Shown in pieces: positions 1 through 11,209 of a DNA stretch of 64,000 nt. Made by a program: the position numbers and the translations under genes. Numbering within the stretch: the first letter of the stretch is position 1; every line of letters begins with the position of its first letter. The notes beneath the pieces are model-generated. The model had not been told where the DNA came from. It worked only from the letters and a program-made list of their open reading frames with translations, and ran no database searches. This stretch comes from Microglena sp. YARC (lineage: Eukaryota > Chlorophyta > Chlorophyceae > Chlamydomonadales > Chlamydomonadaceae), in contig CM039462.1 of the NCBI GenBank assembly GCA_022414725.1, positions 129,711,113 to 129,775,112 of the forward strand, given 5' to 3'.

Positions 1-2080
1 CTACGTATGAGAACCATCAGCACCTAAAACAATGAATCCTGGTTGACTGTAACACCCCAGCCATACGCAGTATCAAGCTAGACCAATACTCTAGATCATC
101 ACTCACTCCACGTGACGGCTACATCATCACATGGGCTTGACCCGGATCATCCACCAGGGACGGCAGGAGCGAAGGGAGAAACAACGCCCGGAGCCATCAA
201 GGTGGCCGGAGGTTGGCGACTATTAGACAATGGACCTATGACAGGCTCCACTATGACCTGAGACTGTCTGAATCCTAGAGCTTCACCGATAAAACATGGC
301 ACAGAGGAGGCCTGGCGACCCCCTAAGATTCGGCTAAATTATTGTTTGGAAATACAAACTCCACCCGCCCTAAAACTTCACACACAATACAGCATGATCA
401 GTCCCTGACCTGGGATGCAATCTGGATACACCCCACCCAGGACAGCCATCAACAATTGGGGTTGCTAAAGGGCGTAGGGAATATTACCGGCGACACTTAC
501 ATATCACCGTTTCGATGACAGGAGGGATGCAAAGCGGCACGGGACCCATACTAATGGAAGAGCCCAGGAAGACAGTTTAGACTAAACTGGATATAGAGAG
601 TACATCACTACTCTCTACTACCTGGCGCAACATCGGAACCAAACATAATAAAACCTTACTCACCAGGAATACCCAACCAGTCTACCAAATAATGCCTTTC
701 TAACTAGCTTGTTGCGTTAAATCCCAATACGAAGGTGACATAGCAAGGGCAACATAAAAACGCAACAATGACACATCAGGTGCAACCCGCAGAACATCTC
801 CAAAGGAGTATGTCACCCTAGATGAACACGCGATTGCGAAGATAACACACTAGCACCATGCTGAAGCAGTGTCATCATCAACAACTCATGCATGCCCCAA
901 CTAATCGAGATCAACCATGCCTCTATAACCACTTAACTAAAAATTCCTAAGCCCTATCAGAACTCAAAACACTTGAACCCAAACTCACGTAGCTAGGCAT
1001 ACACCTAAGGGGGGAACCAGGGGCACGGGAAGAAAAAGTAGCGACCTCTGTCGAACCACGGATCGCACCCAGGGGTCCCAAGGAGCCTAAGAGAGAAAAA
1101 ATATCCACCAAGATATCATGCCAAAGATCCTCCACGGCCGCTGGACTAGGGCCAGGAACGGCGTCCACTTCGCCTGTAGCATGGGCGAAGTCCGGCGCTG
1201 CCGAGGACCTGGGATCACAGAAGGTGGGGAAGCTTTAGGTCGAAGTCGAGATTAGAGGTATGGGTGAAAGGAGACGAGAATGACAGTGCAGCAAGTCGCA
1301 CCAATGGCAGAAAATCGCAAATCGCAAGGGCAGAATTCGAAAATTTATCGCTAGGATGCGAAAAGCAGAGCCGAGGCATGTAAAGGTCCTAATATTCCGC
1401 CGTCGATGATCAGTCAATCCCAAGTCCCCCCCTCTATCGCTCGACTCACCCGGTTGGGTAGAGGGAGCAGCACCCGTAGTGGTGCTGACCATACCCCCCT
1501 GCTTCCTACCACCTCCAGAATCTCCAGGTCCAGACGCGTAGGTCGTCCTCCTCTGGCGAACCCTACGGCAGTGCCGGCGATCCGCCAGCTTGATCGGGAA
1601 AAAAAAAATTCTCCAAAAGGTAGCACAGAGCCACTAGAGCGCAAGCTCACGCCAGTAGCCGACCGTCGGCTGGGCAGAGCAAAGGGGGCACAGACGACGT
1701 AGACATCAGCAGGGAGCTTGGTCGGCTTGGCAACCTCCGGTATGCAGGCAGAGCCTCAAACACCGGAGAAAGGTTAGCGACGTCAAGGACGCGAGCAGAC
1801 GAAGACGGGGTATCTCCACCGATGTCCAGGCTAGTCGCCGACTTGAGTCTGCACGTCACGGTCATCTACGACAGATGGGAGGAGGCGACAGACGGCAGGG
1901 GAGGAAAAGGAAGAGAAGATGGAGGAATGACCGGGGGGGGGTTACGACCACGATGGCGGAAGGATCCTCCTCTCCGGCAGCAGAGGCCGCTGGCGCGCAA
2001 TCAATCAGCCAATTTGTCGTCATGTCAGGACTTCGGAACTTCCAGAATGAAGCTCGTTGAAGCCAAGTAGAGGACGACGC
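1..2080. other. No gene identified
   Basis: About 2 kb in which I see no convincing coding exon, RNA gene or tandem repeat. Only short ORFs are present on either strand, none with a recognisable domain. The right end (from about 1.9 kb) could be the leader or gag-like interior of the retroelement whose LTR seems to lie at 2132-2490, since it sits just inside that LTR on the minus strand, but no gag motif is visible. Confidence 0.4.
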
Positions 2081-2131
2081 ATAAGATGCATTGCAAAGCA
2101 GTGGTACCATGAGGAGCCCGATAACCTATCA

Positions 2132-2490
2132 GCTTGTAAGCACTCCGTAGAGTGGACAGAGATGATTGCAGCTGAACAGACGCGCCAATCTATACACGGA
2201 GACGAGAATAAGTTACAAGCAAAGGAGACCCATTAAGGGGCACCAGTGGAGGAAGGAGCGGCAGCCTGTACCCTGATAAGGGTACAGGCTATACAGGTGA
2301 CGCAGCCAACAGGAAGCTGTCACTAAGTCAAGAAGGATGACACAGCCTACGGGAAGCTGTCACTACGGGAAGCTGGCACAGTACTGGCAGAGCCGATAGT
2401 TCTAAGGAAGTACATAAGTAGTCACCAAGACATAAAACAAGTGAGAGCACTGCTATTCATGCTGATAGCATCAGCGCACTGTGCTTGACA
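2132..2490 (-). repeat. Probable solo or remnant LTR of a Copia-like element
   Basis: The segment matches 58330-58651 in inverted orientation over several hundred bases, including the stretches around GTGAGAGCAC, AAGTAGTCACCAAG and CTATACACGGAGAC. Just inside it on the minus strand (about 2117-2131) is GGTTATCGGGCTC, which resembles a primer-binding site complementary to the anticodon arm of initiator tRNA-Met, as used by Copia elements primed by a half tRNA. The 58-kb copy has the same arrangement. No coding interior remains next to it. The outer boundary is approximate. Confidence 0.5.
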
Positions 2491-2819
2491 AGGAAATCTG
2501 CTCTTTCGCACTAGTACCTGCAGGTTGCGCAGTAGCAACTGCAGCCTCGGCCATGGAACTTCGGGGAGTCAGTGAGCTATTAACTTCACTAGCCTTACAG
2601 GCCACCAAGTTTAATAATAATGTCATTTGCACAAACGTTTCGAAGTTAAGCAGAATGCATTATGCAACAACTAATGTGTAACAAATGAAATATTGGTGCG
2701 TAATAGTCGTGCTATAATGATTCTTGCCCCCCAAAATATTAAGTACGGATAAGTAAGCACCTGCGTGTGCATCTTGCACCAAGGAGGCTGCCATTGCTAC
2801 TTGACTCACATAAACCCAC
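2491..2819. other. Flank of the Copia insertion, no gene identified
   Basis: Single-copy-looking sequence between the two LTR-type repeats. A 66-codon ORF on the plus strand (2481-2681) has no recognisable motif and is not called as a gene. Confidence 0.3.
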
Positions 2820-3037
2820 TGACAGAGTTCAGGGGACGTGAGGAGACCAGGAACGAAGTGTTTAGACAACTGGACAGTTAAAAGAGCCGAGGGACGCCTC
2901 TTGAGAGAGGAGTCCTGACGGCAAACCCCAAAACCCTTAGGTTACGGGAAAGGACAGACGCGATAGGTTGCGTAGCCAATAGGCCAGGTAGAACCAATGA
3001 ACAGCTAAAGCTGACACTCCACCTGTTCTAACTGTCA
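2820..3037 (-). repeat. Copia 3' LTR
   Basis: The first 165 bases are nearly identical and in the same orientation as 8985-9150. The ends TGACAG/CTGTCA form the short inverted repeat expected at LTR termini. The right-hand end is set by that terminal motif only, because the matching part of the 5' LTR is missing, so 3037 is a best estimate. Confidence 0.65.
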
Positions 3038-3638
3038 AGAAAATTATACCTTCAAACCTTTAACAATAAACTTCGAAAAAGAAATCTGAAACTCAAAAGC
3101 AAGCAGAAAATAAATCTAATAGAGAGAGACATCCTCAAGGGACACCGATACTTCCAATATCATTCTAAGATTTAACCAACCTAAATGTTCATCTAAGGAG
3201 GGAAAGAGCGCAGAATAGTACACACTCCACCTAACTGAAGCAAACTCTATTTACGCCAATCAGGGCTAAAAGAGGTAAAACAGTTACTCAGACCTTGCAG
3301 GCTCCATCCTTGGACCGCAGGTGTAACAATCCCAAAAACCAGGTGCAATTTCTACCCAAAGAGGGGAAATCAAACAAAAATAATAATAATTCCAAACAGA
3401 TCTACCAGCGAGGTAGTCATGACCAGAGACTCGAGGTAAAATCAACCCCCAAAATCCAGTGCGACAGGTCTATACAAACTACATACCCATTCACCATCGC
3501 TACAGGATTGGAGTCGTACAGCACTCGAGGTGAAGCAAGGGGCAGTAGACCTGAAGCAAATTAATATTCTGAAATCACCGCAGGTGGCATCGAAACCCGC
3601 GACTCCCGCAGAGAGCACAAACCTGAACTGCAGAAAAA
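3038..3638 (-). other. Copia 3' untranslated region
   Basis: This lies between the RNase H stop and the 3' LTR. It has an inverted partner at 9150-9672, a fragment of a second copy of the family. No coding function is seen. I could not pick out a clear polypurine tract next to the LTR. Confidence 0.5.
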
Positions 3639-5620
3639 TCACTGTAAATCAATAAACCTAGGGCGAAGCTTGTACTTGACCAAACCAAGCATACCATTCA
3701 TACTCCAAAAAACCTCTGCGGGGAGAGGCTTAGTGAAAGTATCAGCCAACTGCAAGGAGGTATGCACCTTAGTAACACCGATGCGCTGGCTTAGAACCAA
3801 ATCCTTGATGTAGTGATGCATTATATCTATGTGTTTAGCCTTGCTTTCAAGCTTGTAGTCCTCTGTCCAGGACAGAGCTACCGTGGCATCACATTTGATA
3901 GTAATCAAGTGAACAGGCAATCCCAGGTCTACCCTAAGATGCTTGAGCCACTGAACTTCCCTCGCACAACCAGCCAAAGCTTGATACTCAGCTTCCCCAG
4001 TACTAACTGCAGGGGTGATTTGTCGCTTGGATACCCAATTGACAATTCCACCAGAAGCTAGAAAAGCAAGACCAGTTTGAGATCTCCTGTCCTCCGGATC
4101 CTCACCAAAAGATGCATCACTGTAAGCAAGGAGCTCAAATTTTGGGTCATGAGTGTAGGCAATACCAATATAAGTATGCTTGCGAAGGTACACCAGAACC
4201 CTCAGAGCTGAATTTCCAGTGAGCCTGAGTAGGTGCTGCTGTGAATCTAGAAAGTTGACTAACAGCAAAAGCAATATCAGGTCTTGTGCACGTGGACAAG
4301 TAGATGAGGCTACCAACCAGAGATGCGTACAAAGTGTTTGTTAGGTAGAACAGGACTGCCAATGGCATGAACTGTAACTGACTTAGACACCATGGGCACC
4401 TCAGACGTAGCCTTCAACTTCTCTTCCCCTGCATTAAGCTTGAACCGCTCAACCATCCCATTAATAGCATTATGCTGACTGAGTACAATCTTTCACACAC
4501 CGCCCCTCATCATCAAGGGTAACATTACAGTCCAAAGAGAGGAACTGTTCAGGTACTCCCATTTCTGTAATAACCCACCCGTTATTACGCAAGATGGTAA
4601 TAAGGGCATCATAGAGCACGAGCTCATCAACAGCAATCCAAAAAGTCGTCGACATATGTCAGGACCCAGGACCACAGGCCATCAGCATCCAGGCGCACAA
4701 AAAGTGCTGGATCAGAGAGCGTCGGTCGGAAAACTGCAAGGCGAAGAACCTGCAGGACATTGTCATGCCAAGCTCTAGGGGCCTGCTTCAATCCATACAA
4801 GCTCTTCACAATGCGACAAACCAGGGGTTTTCCATTAGGCCAACCTTGATGAAGCCGTCAGGCTGCCTCAAGTACAATTTGAGGTTGGGATCTATCACTC
4901 CATGAAGGAATGCAGTCTTCACATCAATTTGCCTGGAGAACATCTTACGATGAACAACACCTGCAAGTAACACCCTCAAAGTCGCTTTAGAGGTGACCGG
5001 AGCAAAAGTCTGGTCGTACTCAATACCAGGACGCTGCATGTAACCTCTAGCCACAAAACGCCACTCTTCCATCCTTACCCAACTTTTTAGTAAATAATCA
5101 TCTGGCAGACATAAGTCTGTACTCATCCCCAGGATGAGGCTCCAGAATCCAAGTACCATGACCCTCGAGGGAAGCGATTTCATCTCTCATTTCTAGCTGC
5201 CACTCTTCCCTCTCAGGGTTATCGAGCGCTATAGCTTGAGCATAAGAAAGCTCACACTGGATGGAGATAAAAAGCAGCACCAACTGGTTCTGGTACCTCT
5301 TCTGCAGAACCATCAACAGACGGGGATGGAGGGGATCGCTCCACCTCATCAGAAGTATCACCAGCAATAGAAGGAGAAGGGGAAGGAACTAAAACATCAG
5401 GAACCGTAACATCTGGCACTGAAGGGTATCGCTTCAATACCGATTCATCTAATAAACCAAACTCAGGAACCTCCCCACGCATCCTCCCACTTGATCTAAC
5501 TCCAAGAGCAGAAGGAAGAGGGGGTGGACGAGGCTCCCGAGGTGTAACCTTTGAGAGCAGTGATTGTATCACTCTCCCAGGAGGTAGCTCTGGACGTCGA
5601 ACGTCCGGCGCATCTCCCAC
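3639..5620 (-). pseudogene. Copia reverse transcriptase and RNase H (frameshifted)
   Basis: RT blocks are spread over several frames. A segment at about 5183-4806 carries the TAFLHG motif and a typical LRQPDGF downstream. The catalytic YVDD box is near 4640, in a different frame. RNase H is intact as one frame at 4316-3639, with AYSDASFG, the GEAEYQAL motif and a C-terminal DTFTKPLP. Together these would make and process the cDNA in the virus-like particle. At least four frame changes between 5.4 and 4.3 kb make it a pseudogene as assembled. The upstream part (5620-5250) is the poorly conserved linker between integrase and RT. Confidence 0.85.
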
Positions 5621-6040
5621 ATCACCTAACCCAATCCAACCTGGGCTGGCATGCTCATAGCAGACGCTAGAGTAGAATCACTGGCTGTATCACTAGAGTC
5701 AACATTACCTAAGTCACTAGGCAGTTGCTCATCCCGAGCAATAGGAAGCTGCAGAACCTCAGGCTCGAACAATGGGTTACCACTAACAAGGAAAGGAGTC
5801 TCTACAATTTTATCTAGGCCGCTAGCTCCACCTTCTCCCCTTAAATCACTAACAGCCAGGACAGAGGGTGGGAGGATAGAGAATGGAAGGCAGCGAGTCG
5901 GAATAATTTCCGCAGTCTTAGTGTCAGGCACACAAAAACATGGGAGACATTGGGGGCAGCAGCCTGCCGAGAACGTAGGTTCATATGGAAAACTGCTCCC
6001 ACATCTGTTTCCATCTGCCCTGAGTCCTGTAGAAGATATT

Positions 6041-7290
6041 CTAATGCTGCCGGTTCAGTACGCCCTCAGTGACGGCCAAGGGAGAACCAGAAGCAAAAGA
6101 ACTCCCATCATACACCAATTGCCCATCGACGGGCACTGGGCCAGTGCCCTCAAAAAAGGTCACGTCACGAGCCTCAATCACTTTGTGCAACTTTGGAATC
6201 CAGACCTGGTAGGCCTTCGACACCACACTATACCCCACCAGTCTACCCTGGATACTCTTAGGATCTAATTTCCCCCGCTTCTTCCCATCTAGTAGGGTTA
6301 CATAGGCTATACACCCAAAGACGCGGAGGTGGGACACCTCGGGGACGCGCTGATAGAAAAGCTCATACGGAGTCTTTCCATCTTTCGTCTTTGTGGGTAA
6401 CCGATTTCGAAGGTACGAAGCAGTCAAGAAGGCATAGGGCCAGAAACCCTTGCTCATCCCTGATTCTATCAGCATCGTACGAGCCATAGCAGCAACTACC
6501 CCATTGAACCTCTCAGCAACCCCGTTTTGCTGTGGGCAATACACGCTACTATGTTCGTACGTCGCATTTACCTCATGAAGCCAGTCAACAAACCATTTGA
6601 CCAAAAACTCTTTTGCTTGGTCCCCCCTAAGCGTTCGAAATGCTACCCTAAAAGTTCCGCACTCCACTTCTTAATCGTAAATTGGATCTGCCATGCAGCA
6701 TCCGATTTCAGTCTAATCGGAATAACCGCACTCCACCCAGAAAAATCATCAACTATGACAAGAAGATAAAGTTCCCCTCTCAACCCAGCACTGAACGGCC
6801 CCATGATATCAATATGTATCAATTCGAGCGGCGCGTGAGTATTCCTAGTACGATTTGGGTATGGTTTGCGTATGGCCTTACCCAAACAACATGCATCACA
6901 AGGGTCCTGTGAGATCTTTTGAAGTGCAGCCCTGGTAAAGTTGGGTTCGCCAGTAACAGTGCCGGAGTGCGACAACATGTGCATAGCAGGTTGACCAGGA
7001 TGGCCAAATCTGCGGTGCCATAGTTTCGCACTGTCACACGACAAGTAACTGTCGTTAGGTATGTAGAGCACATTGTCTATGGTAATGGGGGCCTCAAGCC
7101 ACTCATTACATAGTTCAATGGTTCCAATACCAACTGCCTGCTGAACAACACCATCTCCAAATCTAACAGAGGGGCAATTTGCCTGATATCTGATGGATTT
7201 AAAGAGGGTGACGTCCCCAGTCAAACTCCGACTAGCCCCACTGTCTAAGTACCAGGTAGCTTCGACACAATCATCAGCCTGAGCAGGCGC
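6041..7290 (-). pseudogene. Copia protease and integrase (frameshifted)
   Basis: The aspartic protease active-site triad DSGAS lies at about 7240, after a WYL. It is followed by the GAG-pre-integrase zinc-binding region (HRRFGH then CDACCLG, near 7010-6880). The integrase core is split between two frames: HIDIMGPF and DDFSGWSAV in the upstream ORF, then QNGVAERFNG with the catalytic glutamate in the downstream ORF (6667-6041). The order PR-IN before RT defines the Copia superfamily. One frameshift lies near 6650. Confidence 0.88.
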
Positions 7291-7338
7291 CCAGGCTGTT
7301 TCAACACTAATGAGAACGGGTAAGGGGGGGTTTGCATC

Positions 7339-8920
7339 TCACTTCTTTGCAAGTAGAGCCATCTGAGCCATCAATGCGGTATATTCAGCACGGCTGACTG
7401 GTGCAGCTCCTCCTCCACCTCGTGGTGGTGGCTTCTTCTGACCGCCACGACCTCCACGAGCAGCACCACGAGGGCGAAGCTTCGGGAACTGCGTCCAGCA
7501 AGTTTCCGAAGCGTGTCCAGGGCGAGGGCAGTAGATGCACTGCGGCACTCCACTGCCCTGAGGTAATCCTGCAGCAGCCATTGCTGGCAAAGGGGAGGGT
7601 AGGTGAGTGGGGGTTGATTTGACCCATGGTGGGTAGTGAGGGTGATTAGACAGCAGCCTCTGGTTTGCTGTGTCTATGGACTCATAACGATATTGCACTT
7701 CAGCAAAACGTGATCTGATTCTCAACAAACTCAGGACCACTGAACATGGTCAGCAAACCAGAAAATCGAGGATGAGATGCACCAGCGATCGCGATCTCAA
7801 TACATTGAAATTCGGAAACTGTTGTACCCGATTTGAGTAGCATGAGTGCCAACCTTTTCACCCTATTGAAATAGGTTGTAGGGGATTCAGAGTAGGTCAT
7901 CTGAACCGCCCTCAAATCAGCTACCAGTTTCGGTCCCAATCTACGAGCATGCTGCACTGCCCACGACTCCACCTCATCATAGATCTCCTGACAAGAACCA
8001 TAGTGCCTAAAGACCTCCTGTAACTCCTTGCTCATTGTGAGTAACATGTAGGAAAAAGCCTTTTCCTCATTGCTAACCCACACATCAGAGCCATCATGTA
8101 ACCTAAGCCTGGCCTCAGCCCCATCTAGAGCCCTGATGGCCTCAGCATCAGAAACACGATCAGGAAAATGAAAGTCAACAGGAGGCAGGGGCGTCCTAGA
8201 AGCCTGCTTGAGGCGCTGCAATTTTGACATCTGCTGATTCAGTTCAACTCGGTACGCCTCTACATTCCTATCCATCTCTTCCTCCGTCAACGGAATCAAA
8301 TCAGGGTCACCCCTCAAATCCCACTTGAGCACTGCACTCGCGGACGTCTTACCCGCGAGGGGGATTGACCCAAGAACGCCTGGCGGCATTCTCAGCATCA
8401 ATCCCCGGTTCACCTCCACCTTCTTCACCAGCAATGCCTGTCACAGAAGAGACCTCAGACGAGTCCTCAGGGAGAGGCTCGTTCCTAGCTCGCTCCTCCA
8501 GATCGGCAGGAGTAGGCCTGCCGGAGCTTCCTGTAGGGCCGAAGGTCCTCATTGAAACAGAGCCACCGGCAGCGAGGACTCCAGCGGTCACAGACGATGC
8601 CGAAGGTCCGGCTGCTCCAGCGTGGGCAGAGCCCCTGGGCGGAGAAATAGAGCGATGAAATGGCCGGCCAGGGTTTACCCGCCAGCGCGTGTCCACATTG
8701 ACCGCATGGTTGAAGGCGCTCCCGCTTGTTGTCGGGAGGTCGATCCAGCCGTAACACGACGTTGTAGCCACTGTGCAACTGCAGGCACAGCGCTCGGGAC
8801 AACATGGTTGCCAAGGTTCGCCAAACGTAACGCAGGAATGACATTGAACAGCCACTCCTCGTAATTCTCGTAGTCGAGTTTGGCGAGGTCCTTAATCATC
8901 GACAGGTTGACTGACGACAT
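7339..8920 (-). pseudogene. Copia gag (frameshifted)
   Basis: The likely start is the ATG at 8920, which begins a segment with KLDYENYEEW, the gag N-terminal motif of Copia elements. The body continues at 8434-7700 (245 residues; helical capsid-like sequence). After a frame change near 7730 comes a nucleocapsid with one zinc knuckle, CIYCPRPGHASETC, followed by an RGG/K-rich tail ending at 7339. At least three frames are used between 8.9 and 8.4 kb. Gag would form the particle and bind the RNA genome. Confidence 0.8.
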
Positions 8921-8984
8921 GATGCCGAGCTTCTCAACGTCCGCAGTGGCGTATGCTTTAGCGCAACTGATGAGACCTATAACC

Positions 8985-9150
8985 TGACAGAGTTCAGGGG
9001 ACGTGAGGAGACCAGGAACGAAGTGTTTAGACAACTGGACAGTTAAAAGAGCCGAGGGACGCCTCTTGAGAGAGGAGTCCTGACGGCAAACCCCCAAACC
9101 CTTAGGTTACGGGAAAGGACAGACGCGATAGGTTGCGTAGCCAATAGGTT
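8985..9150 (-). repeat. Copia 5' LTR, truncated
   Basis: Near-identical direct repeat of 2820-2985. Homology stops at a CCAATAGG shared with the 3' LTR; from there the right-hand sequence jumps to the inverted 3' fragment of another copy instead of the remaining 53 or so LTR bases. Confidence 0.75.
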
Positions 9151-9672
9151 TATTGATTGACAGTGATTTTTCTGCAGTTCAGGTTTGTGCTCTCTGCGGG
9201 AGTCGCGGGTTTCGATGCCCACCTGCGGTGATTTCAGAATATTAATTTGCTTCAGGTCTACTGCCCCTTGCTTCACCTCGAGTGTTGTACGACTCCAATC
9301 CTGTAGCGATGGTGAATGGGTATGTAGTTTGTATAGACCTGTCGCACTGGATTTTGGGGGTTGATTTTACCTCGAGTCTCTGGTCATGACTACCTCGCTG
9401 GTAGATCTGTTTGGAATTATTATTATTTTTGTTTGATTTCCCCTCTTTTGGGTAGAAATTGCACCTGGTTTTGGGATTGTTACACCTGCGGTCCAAGGAT
9501 GGAGCCTGCAAGGTCTGAGTAACTGTTTTACCTCTTTTAGCCCTGATTGGCGTAAATAGAGTTTGCTTCAGTTAGGTGGAGTGTGGTACTATTCTGCGCT
9601 CTTTCCCCTCCTTAGATGAACATTTAGGTTGGTTAAATCTTAGAATGATATTGGAAGTATCGGTGTCTATCA
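9150..9672 (+). mobile_element. Inverted Copia 3'-end fragment
   Basis: Reverse complement of about 3137-3655, beginning in the last RNase H codons (the RFIDLQ end) and running through most of the 3' untranslated region. It abuts the truncated 5' LTR directly, giving a 520-bp inverted repeat whose arms are 5.5 kb apart. It has no LTR of its own within the window. Confidence 0.8.
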
Positions 9673-10585
9673 ACAGCTGACACCCACAGCTGACACCCAC
9701 CCCCTGGGCCGACCTCCAGGGGACCCTCCAGGGCAGTAGGGCACCCTACTATTTTCGCTTTAGCCCCCTTTGGTCCTTTGGACCCCCCAGGCGCCCCCAG
9801 GGCTGAAGCCCCCAGGGCTGAAGCCCCAAGTTCCCCAAGTCTCTCTCCGTTCTCTGTCGATGTCCGTCTCAGAGGGTCCGCCTCTGGTCCGTCCCTCCAT
9901 CCATCTGTCCAGGCGTTTGAACGATTCCGACCACCTCCGCACCCAAACATTTTGCTCATAGTTGGAGTTCGCATGAATAGAGTTATCAGCATCGCAGCGG
10001 TCAAGATCCTTCGCAAAAGTCGTTCAATGTCTATTCGGCTACGAGTAACTACTTTATCCTCTACTTTCGAAACTCCCTGTCGGTGACAGCTAAAGCGATT
10101 TTCCTTGTGGCTTGCGACACGCTCTTAGAACTTGTCATCTTCGGGGATTCCCCGGAATCGTTGGGTTGAACAGCTGGGCATCCCCCGAATCCCCGGGCCA
10201 TTCTGGCGCCACGCTGCCTGCCACGGCAAGGCAGTCCACGTTGACGCTTCGTGTCGCACTTGTCTTGTTTCCACAGGGGCGTCTTCTAACTAAGTAGTTC
10301 GTATCTCCATATCCGTCAAGTCCACGTAAGGCTTGAAAAAAACCTGTGATCTCATACCGCCCCGTTTCGATTGCTCGTTCAAGTTGCGAAATATGTTGCT
10401 CCTGCATAGGGGCGGTAAATAGCATTCTTGGACTGGTGTTCGTCACGATGTTGTCCGAGGACCTCCTTTGAACAGCTTCCTTGTGTATAATTGCCCACGC
10501 CGACTCAGTTTTTGGCTTTCTTTCGAACTTGTGGATACATTCCCGCCCGATCTTATCTCTGTGCTAGACTTGACGATACAGCGTC
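9673..10585. other. No gene identified; unique-looking sequence
   Basis: This contains short proline/alanine-coding ORFs on both strands and the direct repeat CCCCCAGGGCTGAAG near 9790-9830. I see nothing I can name. It may include the promoter of the possible small gene starting at 10586. Confidence 0.3.
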
Positions 10586-11132
10586 ATGCAATCAAGGTTT
10601 CAAACGTTAGCTTCTATTGAGTACCAGCGGCTGCTCGCTGGTCAGTACCGAGGTCGCTTATCCCCAGCAGACTACCTCAAGGTGAGCTAGAAAGGTTGAC
10701 CCCTCCACCCCACCCACCCCACCCACCCCACCCCACAAACCTCACTCACCTACTCACCCCCACCCTCCACCCCCCCATACACACCACCCATCCACCACCC
10801 TGGATATACAACACTAAATCAAACCGAACCATTTAACCAAACCATTTAAACCTAACCAAACCACTCCTGCAGGGCCCAGCACGGAGCGTTGGTCTAAGCC
10901 CCCTAGGGCTGTGGAGGAGAGTGAGGGTAGCAGCTGGGATAATGTGACGGATACAGCAGTGTCTAGAGAAGTAACTCAGGCATCCCAGTCGGTGAGCGCT
11001 GCCACAGCACCCCACTCCCAAAACGCACATACACACACACACATTACCGCACGTACACATAAACCTACCACCACCACGAACAAGATACAGCTGAACGATG
11101 AGTGCACCACTGTTAGAAGAAGATGTAACTAA
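10586..11132 (+). CDS. Possible small two-exon gene, unknown product
   Basis: An ATG at 10586 opens a 32-codon exon (MQSRFQTLAS...PADYLK) that ends at 10681 on AAG|GTGAGC, a good 5' splice site, with a stop just beyond. A pyrimidine-rich stretch and CCTGCAG at 10872 give a 3' splice site. The following sequence is open to 11132 in a hydrophilic, Ser/Thr-rich frame that ends VRRRCN. The two exons are out of phase by one base as assembled, so a missed small exon or an indel must be assumed. No domain is recognised. Coding status is uncertain. Confidence 0.3.
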
Positions 11133-11209
11133 GCACTTGCAGTAATGAGGAATATAATTCAGCATCACAAACGAGTAAATCACTTACATTCAAATCACAC
11201 AGCACATTT

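Larger units (their letters stand above)
2820..9150 (-). mobile_element. Degenerate Ty1/Copia LTR retrotransposon
   Basis: Gag, protease, integrase, reverse transcriptase and RNase H follow one another on the minus strand in the Copia order (integrase before RT). The 3' LTR is at 2820-3037, starting TGACAG and ending CTGTCA. The 5' LTR at 8985-9150 keeps only about 165 of 218 bases. Inside the 5' LTR, GGTTATAGGTCTC (about 8972-8984, minus) resembles a half-tRNA-iMet primer-binding site. The reading frame changes at least eight times, so this copy cannot encode an intact polyprotein unless some of the changes are assembly errors. At 9150 it is joined to an inverted fragment of a related element. 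Confidence 0.9.

Noticed and set aside
5651..6268. A 205-codon plus-strand ORF
   Set aside because: Antisense to the Copia integrase; no motif of its own.
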